Source of the DNA: CAWAMR01 sp963783095 | GTDB taxonomy: Bacteria > Planctomycetota > Planctomycetia > Gemmatales > Gemmataceae | Assembly: GCA_963783095.1 (NCBI GenBank) | Contig: CAWAMR010000015.1 | Location: 124,001-188,000 of the forward strand | Direction: 5' to 3' | DNA: 64,000 nucleotides | Shown: positions 48,785 to 58,001 of the stretch, piece after piece | Numbering within the stretch: the first letter of the stretch is position 1 | Layout of the letters: each line of letters opens with the position of its first letter | Position numbers and translations under genes: made by a program | Notes under the pieces: model-generated | Database searches by the model: none | What the model saw: the letters and a program-made list of their open reading frames with translations, nothing else | What the model was told of the DNA's origin: nothing

Positions 48785-49448
48785 AATGATCGAGGCGCTG
48801 GTTAACCGTTTCGAGCCAGATATTCCCCGGCTTGATGTCGCGGTGAATCAACCCTTTGGCATGTGCGGCCGCTAATCCTTCGGCAACCTGTTTACCCATG
48901 GCAACGACTTCCGGAATCGGTAGTCGTTGCTCTCGTTTGAGCCGTGAATCGAGCGTTTCCCCGTGCAGAAGCGGCATGGTCAAATAAAGGACGCTGCGTT
49001 CCTCGCCGATCTGGTAGATCGACAAAATATGATCGTGCTTGAGCTTGGCAGCGGCCTCCGCTTCGCGGAGAAAGCGCTTGCGGGCAATGTCGCTGCGTGC
49101 CACGTCGGGACGCATCACCTTGAGCGCAATACGCCGTTTGAGGATGACGTCTTCGGCCTCGAAGACAATGCCCATACCGCCGATGCCGATGGGACGAAGC
49201 ACGCTGTAGCCGCCCAGCCTGCCGAGTTCTCCTGAGTCTACGGGAGGAGCCAGGAATTCGGAAAAATCGATGGTCTCTCTCGAACCTTTGGCAGACCCCT
49301 CGACCGTGGCCGAATCGCTGACCGACGGTGGCTCGGGAACGGGAACATCGTTGGGAGTGCCGCACTGCGGACACCAAACGGAACTCCCTCCGAGAGGATC
49401 GCCAACGGACCATTCGTGCCTGCAGTAGGGACACGTGAGTTGAATCAC
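48624..49448 (-). CDS. Ser/Thr protein kinase, N-terminal part with zinc ribbon
   Basis: 274 residues. It starts MIQLTCPYCRHEW with a CxxC...CxxC zinc ribbon (CPYC, CPQC), then the kinase N-lobe: GYSVLRPIGIGGMGIVFEAED (P-loop), IALKVMRPDV (VAIK Lys), LLHGETLDSRLK and LIHRDIKPGNIWLE (catalytic HRD with Asp). A shift near 48800 ends the frame just before DFG, which the next fragment supplies, so the two form a kinase of about 675 residues. The Hanks-type kinase looks active because all essential residues are present. Confidence 0.85.
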   Translation of the reverse strand: MIQLTCPYCRHEWSVGDPLGGSSVWCPQCGTPNDVPVPEPPSVSDSATVEGSAKGSRETIDFSEFLAPPVDSGELGRLGGYSVLRPIGIGGMGIVFEAEDVILKRRIALKVMRPDVARSDIARKRFLREAEAAAKLKHDHILSIYQIGEERSVLYLTMPLLHGETLDSRLKREQRLPIPEVVAMGKQVAEGLAAAHAKGLIHRDIKPGNIWLETVNQRLDHFGFRPGPAGEPRCGCHRQRRDRRFAGVHVSRTGFRTAGRPRCRSLQFGVRSLS

Positions 49449-49485
49449 CGGCGAGGCTCCGACGATAGGCGTCCCAACTTCATCT

Positions 49486-49620
49486 TACTCCTACTCATAA
49501 TCATAATCCTACTCATAATCATAATCCTAATCCGACTGTGTCAGCGTTGGAGCAGGATTAAGAGTAAGAGTAAGACCAGGATTCAGATTCAGATTAAGAG
49601 TAGGAGTAGGTCGGGGATTT
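49486..49620. repeat. Low-complexity intergenic repeats with inverted halves
   Basis: The left half is tandem CTACTCATAATCATAATC units (two copies). The right half is the near-reverse-complement (GGATTAAGAGTAAGAGTAAG, AGATTCAGATTAAGAGTAGG). The halves could fold into a long imperfect stem between the kinase start and the next gene's stop. No coding potential was recognised. Confidence 0.7.
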
Positions 49621-50649
49621 CTACAACCCGAAATCGGCCGGCAAATGTCTCCACACACTATGGATATGGTTCGCCGGATTGCCGGCGCTATCCGCCTGCA
49701 TGTTCAGAAACTCAACCACAAACGATGGCCCCTGAACGCGGTAGGTATAGCCCTTGCCCGGTTCGGGATCACCCGTGTAAGCGAAATGGATCTTCTCGAT
49801 CCCCGCATCTTTTGCCGCCTTGTATTCCAGCGCACCGATCGAATCGGGCATCCGGTCGGTATAGGCCTTGATCAATTTCAGCAGTGTTGCTTGCTGCGCT
49901 TCGGATAGTTTTGAGCCGGTAATGCCATCGGGTTTACCAACATTGGCGGCTTTCGTATTCTCCCCGATTTCCGGATAAGGTTTCATACCCAAATAAGCAG
50001 ACTGCCTCTGGTTGGCATCGAATGATTTGATCAGCTCTCGTGGGAGATCTTCGATTTCCGGCAAGGTGCGTAAACCTTTCTTTGGGCCGTCTTTCACTTC
50101 CGCGGGGTTGGCTCCGAAGAAGAACGGGGTTACCAAGGCGACCTGACCCCGATCGATCGTAAAGTTGACCGAAAGGTGATGGCCTTCGATTCGCCAACCC
50201 CACTTGCCCGTCTTCGAAGGTTTCCCAAAGATGCTTACGAAATACCAATTGGGATTGCGGACCATTGCCCCATTCTTTTCCAGTTCCTTCAAAATCCCTT
50301 CCAGGCTCATGATCGTGACCGCCTGATTGTAGCCGGTCTTGCTCATGCCGGTGCGGAGCAGTTCGAGCGCCAGTTTCTTCTGATCGGCGCTGAGTTCGTC
50401 GAAGCGCAGACCTTTGCGCGTCGACATTTTCTGTTTGTCTTGCTGAGGCGTGAAGAACCAGCCGACGCGATGCGGATCATCGAAGCCAAACGGCGCCGAT
50501 TTCTTTTGCTTTTCGTCGAGGCTGTTGACGAGGTTGTCGGCGGCGTCGGCCATCTGAGTAGCGACCGCGGCTTCCTCACGGGCGACGATGGCAATGCTTG
50601 CCAGACCGCCGACAGCCACCATCATGAGCAGGATGCGAAAGAGTTTCAT
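49621..50649 (-). CDS. DUF3500 secreted protein
   Basis: About 342 residues with a signal peptide (MKLFRILLMMVAVGGLASIAIVA). It contains ALELLRTGMSKTGYNQAVTIM, WYFVSIFGKPSK-GKWGWRIEGHHLSVNFTI and TPFFFGANPAEVK-G. In DUF3500 proteins these regions include the conserved WGW...GHH...N motif. The C-terminal HSVWR end is also conserved (NHIHSVWR). The function of DUF3500 is not known to me. ATG 50649 directly precedes the signal peptide. Confidence 0.87.
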   Translation of the reverse strand: MKLFRILLMMVAVGGLASIAIVAREEAAVATQMADAADNLVNSLDEKQKKSAPFGFDDPHRVGWFFTPQQDKQKMSTRKGLRFDELSADQKKLALELLRTGMSKTGYNQAVTIMSLEGILKELEKNGAMVRNPNWYFVSIFGKPSKTGKWGWRIEGHHLSVNFTIDRGQVALVTPFFFGANPAEVKDGPKKGLRTLPEIEDLPRELIKSFDANQRQSAYLGMKPYPEIGENTKAANVGKPDGITGSKLSEAQQATLLKLIKAYTDRMPDSIGALEYKAAKDAGIEKIHFAYTGDPEPGKGYTYRVQGPSFVVEFLNMQADSAGNPANHIHSVWRHLPADFGL

Positions 50650-50892
50650 GGGTATATCGAGGTTCAAAGTTCGAGGAGAACAACAAAACGCCTCCATTCA
50701 TGTCGATGGGCTGCATGATTTGGAGAAGTAACTGGTTTACAGGATACGCCAGATAATGTGTGAGGTAAACCGTAAAACCGATTCTTTTCCGGTGGCTGAG
50801 CGCAAGCGACACCACCGGAATCTTGTTATTCGCACTTCAGGGTGGTAACTTGAAGTGAAATACCTCTTCATCATGATCCGAAGGAATCGAGT

Positions 50893-51143
50893 ATGACAGT
50901 TCAAACCTTCCGAGATTTGCTGACAGCACACCGTTCCTCCCCTTCCGCGTAGTACTGTCGAGCGGCGAGAAATACGAAGTCAGGCATCCAGAAATGGCAA
51001 TGCTTACACGATCCGACCTGTTAGTCGGGTTCGATGGTGATCCAGATGGAGTTCCGGCAAGATTTCGGATATGTTCATTGCTGCATGTGACGGCGGTGGA
51101 ACCGATCGGGACAGGCACACCGGGGAATCTTACCCAACAATAG
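50893..51143 (+). CDS. Small planctomycete-type protein with beta-strand motif, one frame change
   Basis: About 83 residues. ATG 50893 (AAGGA 9 bases upstream) starts MTVQTFRDLLTA. A missing base near 50929 (CACC for CACCC) restores the frame to PFLPFRVVLSSGEKYEVRHP, then MLTRSDLLVGFDGDPDG and FRICSLLHVTAVEPIG. Proteins with this QPF-PFR-V-L-SG-YEVRHPE pattern recur in planctomycetes by my recollection, without a named family. Its last bases overlap the convergent FHA gene. The two frames are short, so this gene is easy to miss. Confidence 0.7.
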
Positions 51144-51684
51144 TGAGGTCATCGCGAGATGGCGATTTGTGTGAGGCAGGTTGGTCGATCGTGGCCGCGC
51201 CGGATTTCATGACAACAATCAATTTGCGGTCGCACAGGCAAATCTCATCTCCGTCTTTCAGACGAGTTGGCCCTTCGAGCCGCCGGCCATTGATCGTCGT
51301 GCCATTCTTCGATGCGATATCGTGAAGCTCGACCATCAGATTGCTGTGAACGACAATGGCACAGTGTCGGCGCGACACCGTTGCATCATCGATCACGACA
51401 TCGTTATCGGGAAGCCGACCCACACTGTTAAGGCCGATTTTCAAATCGAGTTGACGACCCCGATCCAGCAACCAACAAGTCACAACTGGGGGAGCAAGTG
51501 GGTTCGAACCTGCGAAGGTACGTTCCTTGCCTTGCACTGGTGGAGAACTGCGAACATTTCCTGCAAAAGTGTGATAGCCGATCGCGGATTCAACGCGCAG
51601 CCCTTGCTCGACGAAAATCATCTCGTCGCGGCGCTGCTTCCAAGTGTATGCTCTGCAACCTTGGATCCACGGGGAAACCTTCAT
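51130..51684 (-). CDS. FHA-domain protein
   Basis: 184 residues. The C-terminal FHA domain has GRLPDNDVVIDDATVSRRHC (FHA signature GR...S-RH), ASKNGTTINGRRL (NGT) and KDGDEICL, so it should bind phosphothreonine peptides made by Ser/Thr kinases such as the one encoded at 47.4-49.4 kb. The N-terminal 70 residues are not conserved and the start is uncertain. It overlaps the convergent small gene by 14 bases. Confidence 0.83.
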   Translation of the reverse strand: MKVSPWIQGCRAYTWKQRRDEMIFVEQGLRVESAIGYHTFAGNVRSSPPVQGKERTFAGSNPLAPPVVTCWLLDRGRQLDLKIGLNSVGRLPDNDVVIDDATVSRRHCAIVVHSNLMVELHDIASKNGTTINGRRLEGPTRLKDGDEICLCDRKLIVVMKSGAATIDQPASHKSPSRDDLTIVG

Positions 51685-51792
51685 CGAATTGACACAATCG
51701 AGCCACTATTAAAATCTTTACTGCAATAGTGAACGATGTCAAGACAAATCTGAGTAAACTGGGCTATCTTTTTCAGATCGGTTCAAAAATCC

Positions 51793-52272
51793 TCAATGCT
51801 CAAATGAAATCGCGAGAACTTTGAATTTTGCGACACCTTTTGGCAAGACAACTTCCGCGATGTCTCCTTTTTTCTTGCCAAGAAGCCCCATCCCGATGGG
51901 GCTGGTCGTCAGAATCTTGTTCTGATCGGGGTTGTCCTCACCAGGCCCCACAAGTTCAAAGACCTCCTCCTCGTCGTATTGCATATCGAGAATACGGACC
52001 TTGCAGCCGAACACTACGGCGTCTTTGGGGAGGGAGTTGAGGTCGACGATCTCGGCATGGGAGAGTTTGTGGCGGAGCATGTCGACTTTCGCCTGAAGCA
52101 TCCCCTGGTCTTCGCGCGCTGCGTGATACTCGGCGTTTTCGCTCAAGTCGCCCAGATCGCGGGCGGCCGCCACCCGCTTGGTCACCTCGATCATGGCAAC
52201 GTCGAGTTGTGCAAGTTCGCCCTTCAATTTCTCATAACCTTCTCGCGTCATCGCAATTCGATTTTCTGACAT
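51793..52272 (-). CDS. greA: Transcription elongation factor GreA
   Basis: 159 residues that rescue backtracked RNA polymerase. The N-terminal coiled coil carries REGYEKLKGELAQLD, RDLGDLSENAEYHAAREDQGML (catalytic acidic tip DLSENAEYHAAR) and the C-terminal domain TTSPIGMGLLGKKKGD with EVVLPKG. ATG 52272 is chosen because GGAGA lies 6 bases upstream; upstream residues are from repeat DNA. Its promoter region contains an 18-base inverted repeat at 52300-52344. Confidence 0.95.
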   Translation of the reverse strand: MSENRIAMTREGYEKLKGELAQLDVAMIEVTKRVAAARDLGDLSENAEYHAAREDQGMLQAKVDMLRHKLSHAEIVDLNSLPKDAVVFGCKVRILDMQYDEEEVFELVGPGEDNPDQNKILTTSPIGMGLLGKKKGDIAEVVLPKGVAKFKVLAISFEH

Positions 52273-52299
52273 CGCTTTCTCCACAAGACTCAAGAGGCC

Positions 52300-52344
52300 A
52301 GAAGCCAGAGGCCAGAAGCCACTTTCTTCTGGCCTCTGGCTTCT
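52300..52344. repeat. 18-bp perfect inverted repeat upstream of greA
   Basis: AGAAGCCAGAGGCCAGAA (52300-52317) and TTCTGGCCTCTGGCTTCT (52327-52344) with a 9-base loop. It lies between the M42 peptidase stop (52362) and the greA start, so it may terminate the M42 transcript or act as an attenuator in the greA leader. The sequence itself looks like a low-complexity duplication (GGCCAGAAGCC). Confidence 0.7.
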
Positions 52345-52361
52345 GTTTTCTGGCGCGCTTT

Positions 52362-53433
52362 TCAGGGGGTCCAATCCGTGGTTGAACTCACGGTGGAACA
52401 GAACTCTGCGAGCAATTTCGCAGCGTTATCTAAATCGTCGAGATGAATCACTTCAACAGGGCTGTGCATATAACGGTTTGGAATGCCGATCAATCCTGTC
52501 GCCACACCTTCGCGGGCGATTTGAATGGCATTCGCATCAGTGCCGGTAGCTCTGGGCGTGCCGCGGATTTGCACGGGAATCTCCGTCCGTTGGGCCGCTG
52601 CTTCCAGTTCCTCCAATACGCGCGGACTGATGTTGGCTCCGCGAAACAACACCGGGCCGGCACCGCACCGGGTATCGCCCAGTTGCTTCTTATCGTTGCC
52701 CGGTGTATCCGTGGCATGCGTCACATCAACAGCAATCCCAACCTGCGGGTTAATGCTATAGGCGCTCGTCGCCGCGCCGCGCAGCCCGATTTCCTCTTGA
52801 ACGGTGGATACACAATAGATGGCGGCTTGTCGCGGACGATCCTTCAGGAGCCGGAGTGCCTCCATTACTACCCAGACGCCGACCTTATCGTCCATCGCCA
52901 CGGAAGCAGCCAGATTATTTCGCAACGGATGATAGCCGAGGTTGATCGTCACGGGGTCGCCGTGCTTGACAAGTTCCGCGGCTTCATCGGCATTTTTCGC
53001 ACCGATATCGACCCAAACATCCGTGAATTGGGGAACCTTGGTGCGCTCCTCTCGCCGTCAACAAGTGCGGTGCTTTCCGCGAGACAACGCCCTGGACGGG
53101 GCCCTGTCGAGCCCAGACCGTCAGATATTGACCCAGCAGAATCTGCATGTCCCAGCCGCCGATGGGTTGGACGTAGAGAAAGCCCTCGGCATCGATGTGC
53201 TGCACCATCAACCCGATCTGATCGCAGTGGCCCGCCAACATGATCTTGAGTGCACCCGGCGATTTTTCCTGGGGATAGAGCGCTGCGATGACGTTGCCAT
53301 GCCGATCGGTGCGCACCTCATCGGCATACTCGGCAGCCCACTCGCGAACAACGTCCTGGATCGGTCGTTCAAACCCGGACGGGCTGGGAGTTTCGAGGAG
53401 TTGTTTCAGAAAATCGTGAGATCGCTGTTCCAT
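52362..53433 (-). CDS. M42-family aminopeptidase, frame-split
   Basis: About 355 residues. It hydrolyses N-terminal amino acids of peptides in a dimetal site. Ligands are visible in GHCDQIGL (His, Asp), SVAMDDKVG (bridging Asp), VQEEIGLRGA (Glu pair), DVTHATD (Asp) and YMHSPVEV (His). ATG 53433 starts MEQRSHDFLKQLLETPSPSG. The second half (52362-52952) resumes after one or two base changes near 53055, where RKAPHLLTA runs into a VPQFTDVWVDIGAKN-like frame. The protein is intact at the sites needed for catalysis. Cellulase M/FrvX-type homologues are called endoglucanase or aminopeptidase in databases. Confidence 0.86.
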
Positions 53434-53667
53434 CCGCGATACCAAATGAATAACGCCGAACCGCGACGAGGCAGTGATCGAGTGGGCATCTCAATCACCC
53501 GGCGCGTCGCGGCTGCAATAAGTACCGATATTTCGTATGCACGCCCAAAGGCGTTTCTACTTCATTCACTCTAGTATCGATCTTTCTTGCGCCTCTGACA
53601 AGAGGAATTTGCCTACCGGACAAACCAATGCTTGACTGCCACGTTCCGCGGGGTGAGAATACCCAAT

Positions 53668-55140
53668 ATGTTGCAGACAAACCTTTTTCAACATCCGATG
53701 CTTTCCCGGCGCACTGCCATTCAGGCCGGGGCGGTCGGGCTGCTCGGGCTGGGAACCAACCACCTCGACGAGTTGCGAGCGTTCGCGGCCGAGACCGGCT
53801 CGCCTGTCAAGGTCTCGAATCCCAAAGCCGTCATTTATATTTTCCTTTCCGGCGGGCTGGCCAGAACGATAGTTTCGACATGAAGCCCGACGCTCCCGAA
53901 AACATCCGCGGCGAGTTCAAACCGATCGCCACGCGCACGCGAGGAATCCAGATTTGCGAACACCTGCCCCATGCTGGCAGCTCAGCTGCGATAACATGGG
54001 CGCTGGTGCGGTCGCTGGCGCATCCCTACAGCATCCACTCCACCGGGCACATGTCATGCTCAGCGGGACGCACGGAGCCGCCAACCGGCTTCGCATGAGA
54101 GCCGGCCGAAGCCGAGCGACTTTGCCGTCGATCGCAGCGGTGGTCACCGGATTGTTCGCAGCCGCGCAACAACCTGCCGCCCGCCGTCGGTGTTGCCCGA
54201 AAAACTGGTTCACGTCACCGGACGCATGATTCCCGGCCAGTTTGCCGGCGAGATGGGTTCGCAGTTCGACCCTTGGTTCATCGAGGCGAGCAACTACCGC
54301 GACTCGAAGTACATTCACGGCGCATTCCCCGAGTACGGCTTTCAGCGTCAGGAAGGCAGGACCACTCCGCCCAACTACCGCTTCGAGGCACCTCGGCTCG
54401 AACTCTCTCACGACCTGCTCCCCGACCGGATCGAGTCGCGCAACAAGCTGCTTGTGTCCCTCGATCGTCAGCGCCATACTCTCGATCGTGCGGCATCGAC
54501 CGGCAGCTTCGATCACTACCGCCAAACCGCGACTTCGATGTTGCTCGATGGCCGGGTACACCGGGCACTCGACGTTCACGCCGCACCCCAAGGGTACAAG
54601 AACGGTACGGGCGCAACTCGTTCGGCTGGTCGCTGTTGATGGCCCGGCAACTTATCGAGGCCGGGGTCCGCATGGTGCAGGTCAACCTGGGCAACAACGA
54701 ATCCTGGGATACTCACGAAGCAGCGCCTTCCGCAATCTCAAGGATTTCCTGTTCCCTCCGACGGATCGGGCGGTTTCGCGCTGCTCGACGACCTGGACGA
54801 GCGTGGCATGCTCGATGACGTGCTGATCGTCATGGCGGGTGAATTTGGTCGTACCCCTCGCGTTTTCACCGACCAGGGTTCCAAGACAAAGACCCCCGGA
54901 CGCGATCACTGGGGTGCGGTGCAGACCGTCTTCTTCGCGGGCGGCGGGGTCAAGGGCGGCACGGTGATCGGCTCGTCCGACAAGATCGGTGCCTATCCAT
55001 CGACCGATCCGCAAAAGCCCGAAAACATGGCGGCAACCATCTATCAAGCACTTGGGCTACCTCAAACAATCTCCTGGAAAGATTCTCTCGCTCGTCCGCA
55101 TTTCGTCTATCACGGCGATCCGATTCGCGGACTGCGATGA
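53668..55140 (+). CDS. DUF1501 domain protein, many frame changes
   Basis: About 480 residues when read through. It begins at ATG 53668 with MLQTNLFQHPMLSRRTAIQ, a Tat-like signal (SRRTAIQAGAVGLLG). Family landmarks in order, in at least three frames: IYIFLSGGLA, NDSFDMKP, ICEHLP, STGH/VMLSGTHG, LPEKLVH-TGR-IPGQFAGEMG, WFIEAS, YGRNSFGWSLLMARQLIEAGVRMVQVN, LKDFL-PPTDRAVS, LLDDLDERGMLDD, MAGEFGRTPR, PGRDHWGAVQ and GSSDKIGAYP. DUF1501 proteins are exported alkaline-phosphatase-fold sulfatase-like proteins that usually sit beside DUF1549/DUF1553 cytochrome-like genes, absent here. About nine shifts occur. Confidence 0.72.
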
Positions 55141-55249
55141 ACGGACAGAAGCCTTGCCACAAACTACATTCCTTTGATACGGTTAGCAATTGCCTCGAAT
55201 ACTATGACTCTGTTCTGCCCAATACGATCCATACCTTAATGTGATTCTC

Positions 55250-55685
55250 ATGCCCAAGAAAAAAGCATCTGGCAAGAAGACACGATCCAAGGCTTACCAA
55301 GTTTTTATCAGCCATGCCACGGCCGACAAATGGTTGGCAAAAGTGCTATGCGAGAAGATCGAAGCCACAGGAGCGATCACCTTCAGGGACGATCGTGATA
55401 TTCAGGGCGGTGATGATATCCCAGATGAGATACGACGCCGGATCAAGCAGTCGAAGGAAATCGTAGTGCTGCTTACCCCGCAGTCGGTTGGTCGCCAGTG
55501 GGTGATCTTGGAAGTTGGGGCGGCATGGGAGTAAGCGTGTCCGAATCCTCTTTATAATGTACCATATCTCTGTTGATCCGATTCCGAATATGATCAAGAA
55601 CAAGAAAGCCATCCCGTTAAACGATTTTGACCAATACACAAACGATTTAGCTGGGCGAGTCCGAGGTTATCATGGCAAAAATTAG
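55250..55685 (+). CDS. TIR-domain protein 1, frame-split
   Basis: About 145 residues, almost entirely one TIR domain: FISHA (19-23), DDRDIQGGDDIPDEI (BB loop), IVVLLTPQSV, then WVILEVGAAWG. W84-x3-E88 is the WxxxE arrangement that carries the catalytic Glu of NAD-cleaving TIRs. A shift at the AAWG point (near 55530) truncates the plain frame; the next frame continues RVRILFIMYHISV-DPIPNMI and ends in LNDFDQYTNDLAGR, the usual TIR C-terminus. ATG 55250 follows a lysine-rich leader. Its last 14 bases overlap the start of a second TIR gene. Confidence 0.78.
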
Positions 55686-56296
55686 CAAGACCTGCGATTT
55701 ATTCATATCTCATGCGCTGGATGATACATCTTTGCGCGCCAGATCGCAAATACGTGCCGTGCAAACGGATTGGAGGCGATTACCGATGAGGAACTGCTGG
55801 CAAGCAAGGATCTTGGTGACGCATTGTGGGAAGCACTCGCAGAGAGTCGGGCTTTGCTGGTTGTGTTGTCGCGGCCGGGACTAACACCATCAATGGCAAT
55901 CGAACTTGCCGCTGCCCGCACGTGGAACAAACCGATCTTCGGAGTGTTTCCGACCCCACTTTTGCTGACCTACCGCCAAGTCTATCGGGCATCCAGCTCT
56001 ATACTTCAGGCCGTGTCGAAGATGTGATTCTGGCCATCAAATCGAGTGGCAAGGAACTGTCAGAGGACGACCGGTCTTTGCTGGCGACCTTGTACGCCCA
56101 AATAGGTGTCTCGGTGGATCAACTTGCTCTTGATCCAACACACCTTGGGGATATGGTAAATCGCTTTATTTCAGAAACTGGCAAAACCGTTTCCGGAGAA
56201 CGCCTCCTCTCAGAGTTACTGCGAATGCGCAAGCAGGGCAAATTGCCGAAGGGCCGACCCGGCGATCGATCCAGGCCACATCGAGGCACTGCGTAG
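55672..56296 (+). CDS. TIR-domain-like protein 2 with C-terminal extension, frame-split
   Basis: About 205 residues. MAKISKTCDLFISHA begins a second TIR-like domain (ARQI-NTCRANGLEAITDEEL, LVVLSRPG, MAIELAAARTWNKPIFGVF), then YTSGRVEDVILAIKSSG and a helical tail (DDRSLLATLYAQIGVSVDQL, NRFISETGKTVSGERLLSELLRMRKQGKL). Two shifts near 55735 and 55955 are needed. The DDD-rich helix-turn-helix-like tail resembles C-terminal helical bundles that oligomerise effector proteins, but I cannot assign it. It starts inside the end of TIR protein 1, so the two are probably one operon. Confidence 0.65.
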
Positions 56297-56342
56297 CGAG
56301 CCACATTTCACCGAAGCTGTGTCCCAAGAATTGAGCGAACCA

Positions 56343-58001
56343 ATGCGAATGGAAAACAGTGCCGGAATACAGTTGCACGGGCGACTCGTGTTGTTTTACT
56401 TCTTCCGAACACTCGTCGCAATTCCTGTCTTCTTTTTTTCTCTCTGTCCGCAACTTGGACGTGCGCAAGGAACCCCAGCGGATTACCAGCGGGCTGAGCA
56501 GATTCAGCAAAGGTTTCGAGACAAGGTCTTTCGCACTTCGGTCGTTCCTCACTGGAGCAGCGATGGCAACCGCTTTTGGTATCGCGTCGATCTTCCCGAT
56601 GGCGAACGGGAATTCATCGCCGTTGACGCGATCAAAGGAACACGTCAACTCGCCTTCGATCACGTGAAACTCGCTGATGCTCTCAGCAAGCTTCAAAAAA
56701 ATGAGGTCTCGGCCAAGAAACTGCCCGTTGACCAGTTGACGATTGACCCCGCCGGGAAGTGGCTGAGACTGACTGCGTTTGGAAAGCGCCTTGAATGCCA
56801 ATTGCCCAGCTATGAACTGCAACCAACCGACAAACAGGATCGATCCGAATCTTTGAAGTCGCTGCCTGCACTACGGCCAACCCAGCACGACGGCGAGCCG
56901 ACTTCGCTTCGCATTGTCAACCAGCGAATACAAGCGATCGAATTGTTCTGGATCGATCGAGACGGACAGCGGCACAGTTATGGTTCGATACCTGCCGGCA
57001 AGGACAATACCATGCACACCTTCGCCGGTCATGTGTGGTTGGTTGTCGATTCGCAGAATCGGCCGATTGGCGTCTTTGAAGCCGTTGAAGGAGGCGCAGA
57101 AGCCATCCTTACCGCAGATTCAAAACTCTCGCCAAAGAAAGCGCCCTGGCAGGGGATTTTCGCCAATGTATCGCCCGACGGCAAATGGCTGGCTCGTTTC
57201 AAGGACCACAACCTGGTTCTGAAAGAAATATCTACGAGCAAAGAGCATGTGCTGACCAAGACCGGCTCCGAAGCCGACCGTTATGGCGGCATCGTTTACT
57301 GGTCCCCCGATAGCACTCGCCTTGTTGCCATGCAGACGACCAAGGCGGAAGAACGCAAGATCTACATGGTTGAGTCTTCGCCACGCGACCAGTTTCATCC
57401 CAAGTTGCACACGCTGAATTATGCAAAACCCGGTGACCCAATGCCGATTTCCAAGCCGCACCTCTTCGACGTCGCGGGTCTTCGGGAAATCCCAGTGTCG
57501 GATGACTTGTTCAAAAACCCGTGGAGTATTCAAGACCTGCACTGGGACAAAACGGGGAAAGAGTTTTCGTTTTTGTTCAATCAACGCGGCCATCAAGTAT
57601 TGCGCCTGATCGGCATTGATGGAAAGACCGGCAGCATGCGCTCCATCATCGATGAATCGAGCAAGACGTTCGTTGACTATCACGGTAAGTTTTTTCTGAA
57701 AGAGATCGAATCGACCGGTGAACTGATCTGGATGTCGGAACGCACCGGCTGGAACCACTTGTATCTCATTGATCGACAGACCGGCAAAGTGAAGAACCCG
57801 ATCACCAAGGGCGAGTGGGTCGTTCGCGGCGTGGATCGTGTCGATGCCGAAAAGCGACAAATCTGGTTCCGCGCCGGCGGCATCCATGCCGGGCAAGATC
57901 CGTATTACATTCACTATTGCCGCATCAACTTTGACGGAACCGGGCTGGTCAAGCTTACCGAAGGAGATGGCACGCACGCGATCGCGTTATTCTCCGGATA
58001 A
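56343..58001 (+). CDS. S9 (dipeptidyl-peptidase IV-like) serine peptidase, N-terminal beta-propeller part
   Basis: About 550 residues from ATG 56343 (MRMENSAGIQLHGRLV). A signal segment (LVLFYFFRTLVAIPVFFFSL) is followed by a DPP IV-type beta-propeller (VPHWSSDGNRFWYRVDLP, IFANVSPDGKWLARF, VYWSPDSTRLVAMQ, GELIWMSERTGWNHLYL). The frame ends at 58001 after DGTHAIALFSG, but a shift near 57985 continues RYSPDNRFFLDTYSRVDLPP into the C-terminal catalytic domain at 58002-58936. The protein is probably secreted or periplasmic and cleaves dipeptides from peptides. Confidence 0.82.
   Translation: MRMENSAGIQLHGRLVLFYFFRTLVAIPVFFFSLCPQLGRAQGTPADYQRAEQIQQRFRDKVFRTSVVPHWSSDGNRFWYRVDLPDGEREFIAVDAIKGTRQLAFDHVKLADALSKLQKNEVSAKKLPVDQLTIDPAGKWLRLTAFGKRLECQLPSYELQPTDKQDRSESLKSLPALRPTQHDGEPTSLRIVNQRIQAIELFWIDRDGQRHSYGSIPAGKDNTMHTFAGHVWLVVDSQNRPIGVFEAVEGGAEAILTADSKLSPKKAPWQGIFANVSPDGKWLARFKDHNLVLKEISTSKEHVLTKTGSEADRYGGIVYWSPDSTRLVAMQTTKAEERKIYMVESSPRDQFHPKLHTLNYAKPGDPMPISKPHLFDVAGLREIPVSDDLFKNPWSIQDLHWDKTGKEFSFLFNQRGHQVLRLIGIDGKTGSMRSIIDESSKTFVDYHGKFFLKEIESTGELIWMSERTGWNHLYLIDRQTGKVKNPITKGEWVVRGVDRVDAEKRQIWFRAGGIHAGQDPYYIHYCRINFDGTGLVKLTEGDGTHAIALFSG

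Noticed and set aside
55240..56300. Known Thoeris system
   Set aside because: Thoeris needs a ThsA-type SIR2 or other NADase sensor partner; only TIR-like frames are present, so the name was not used.
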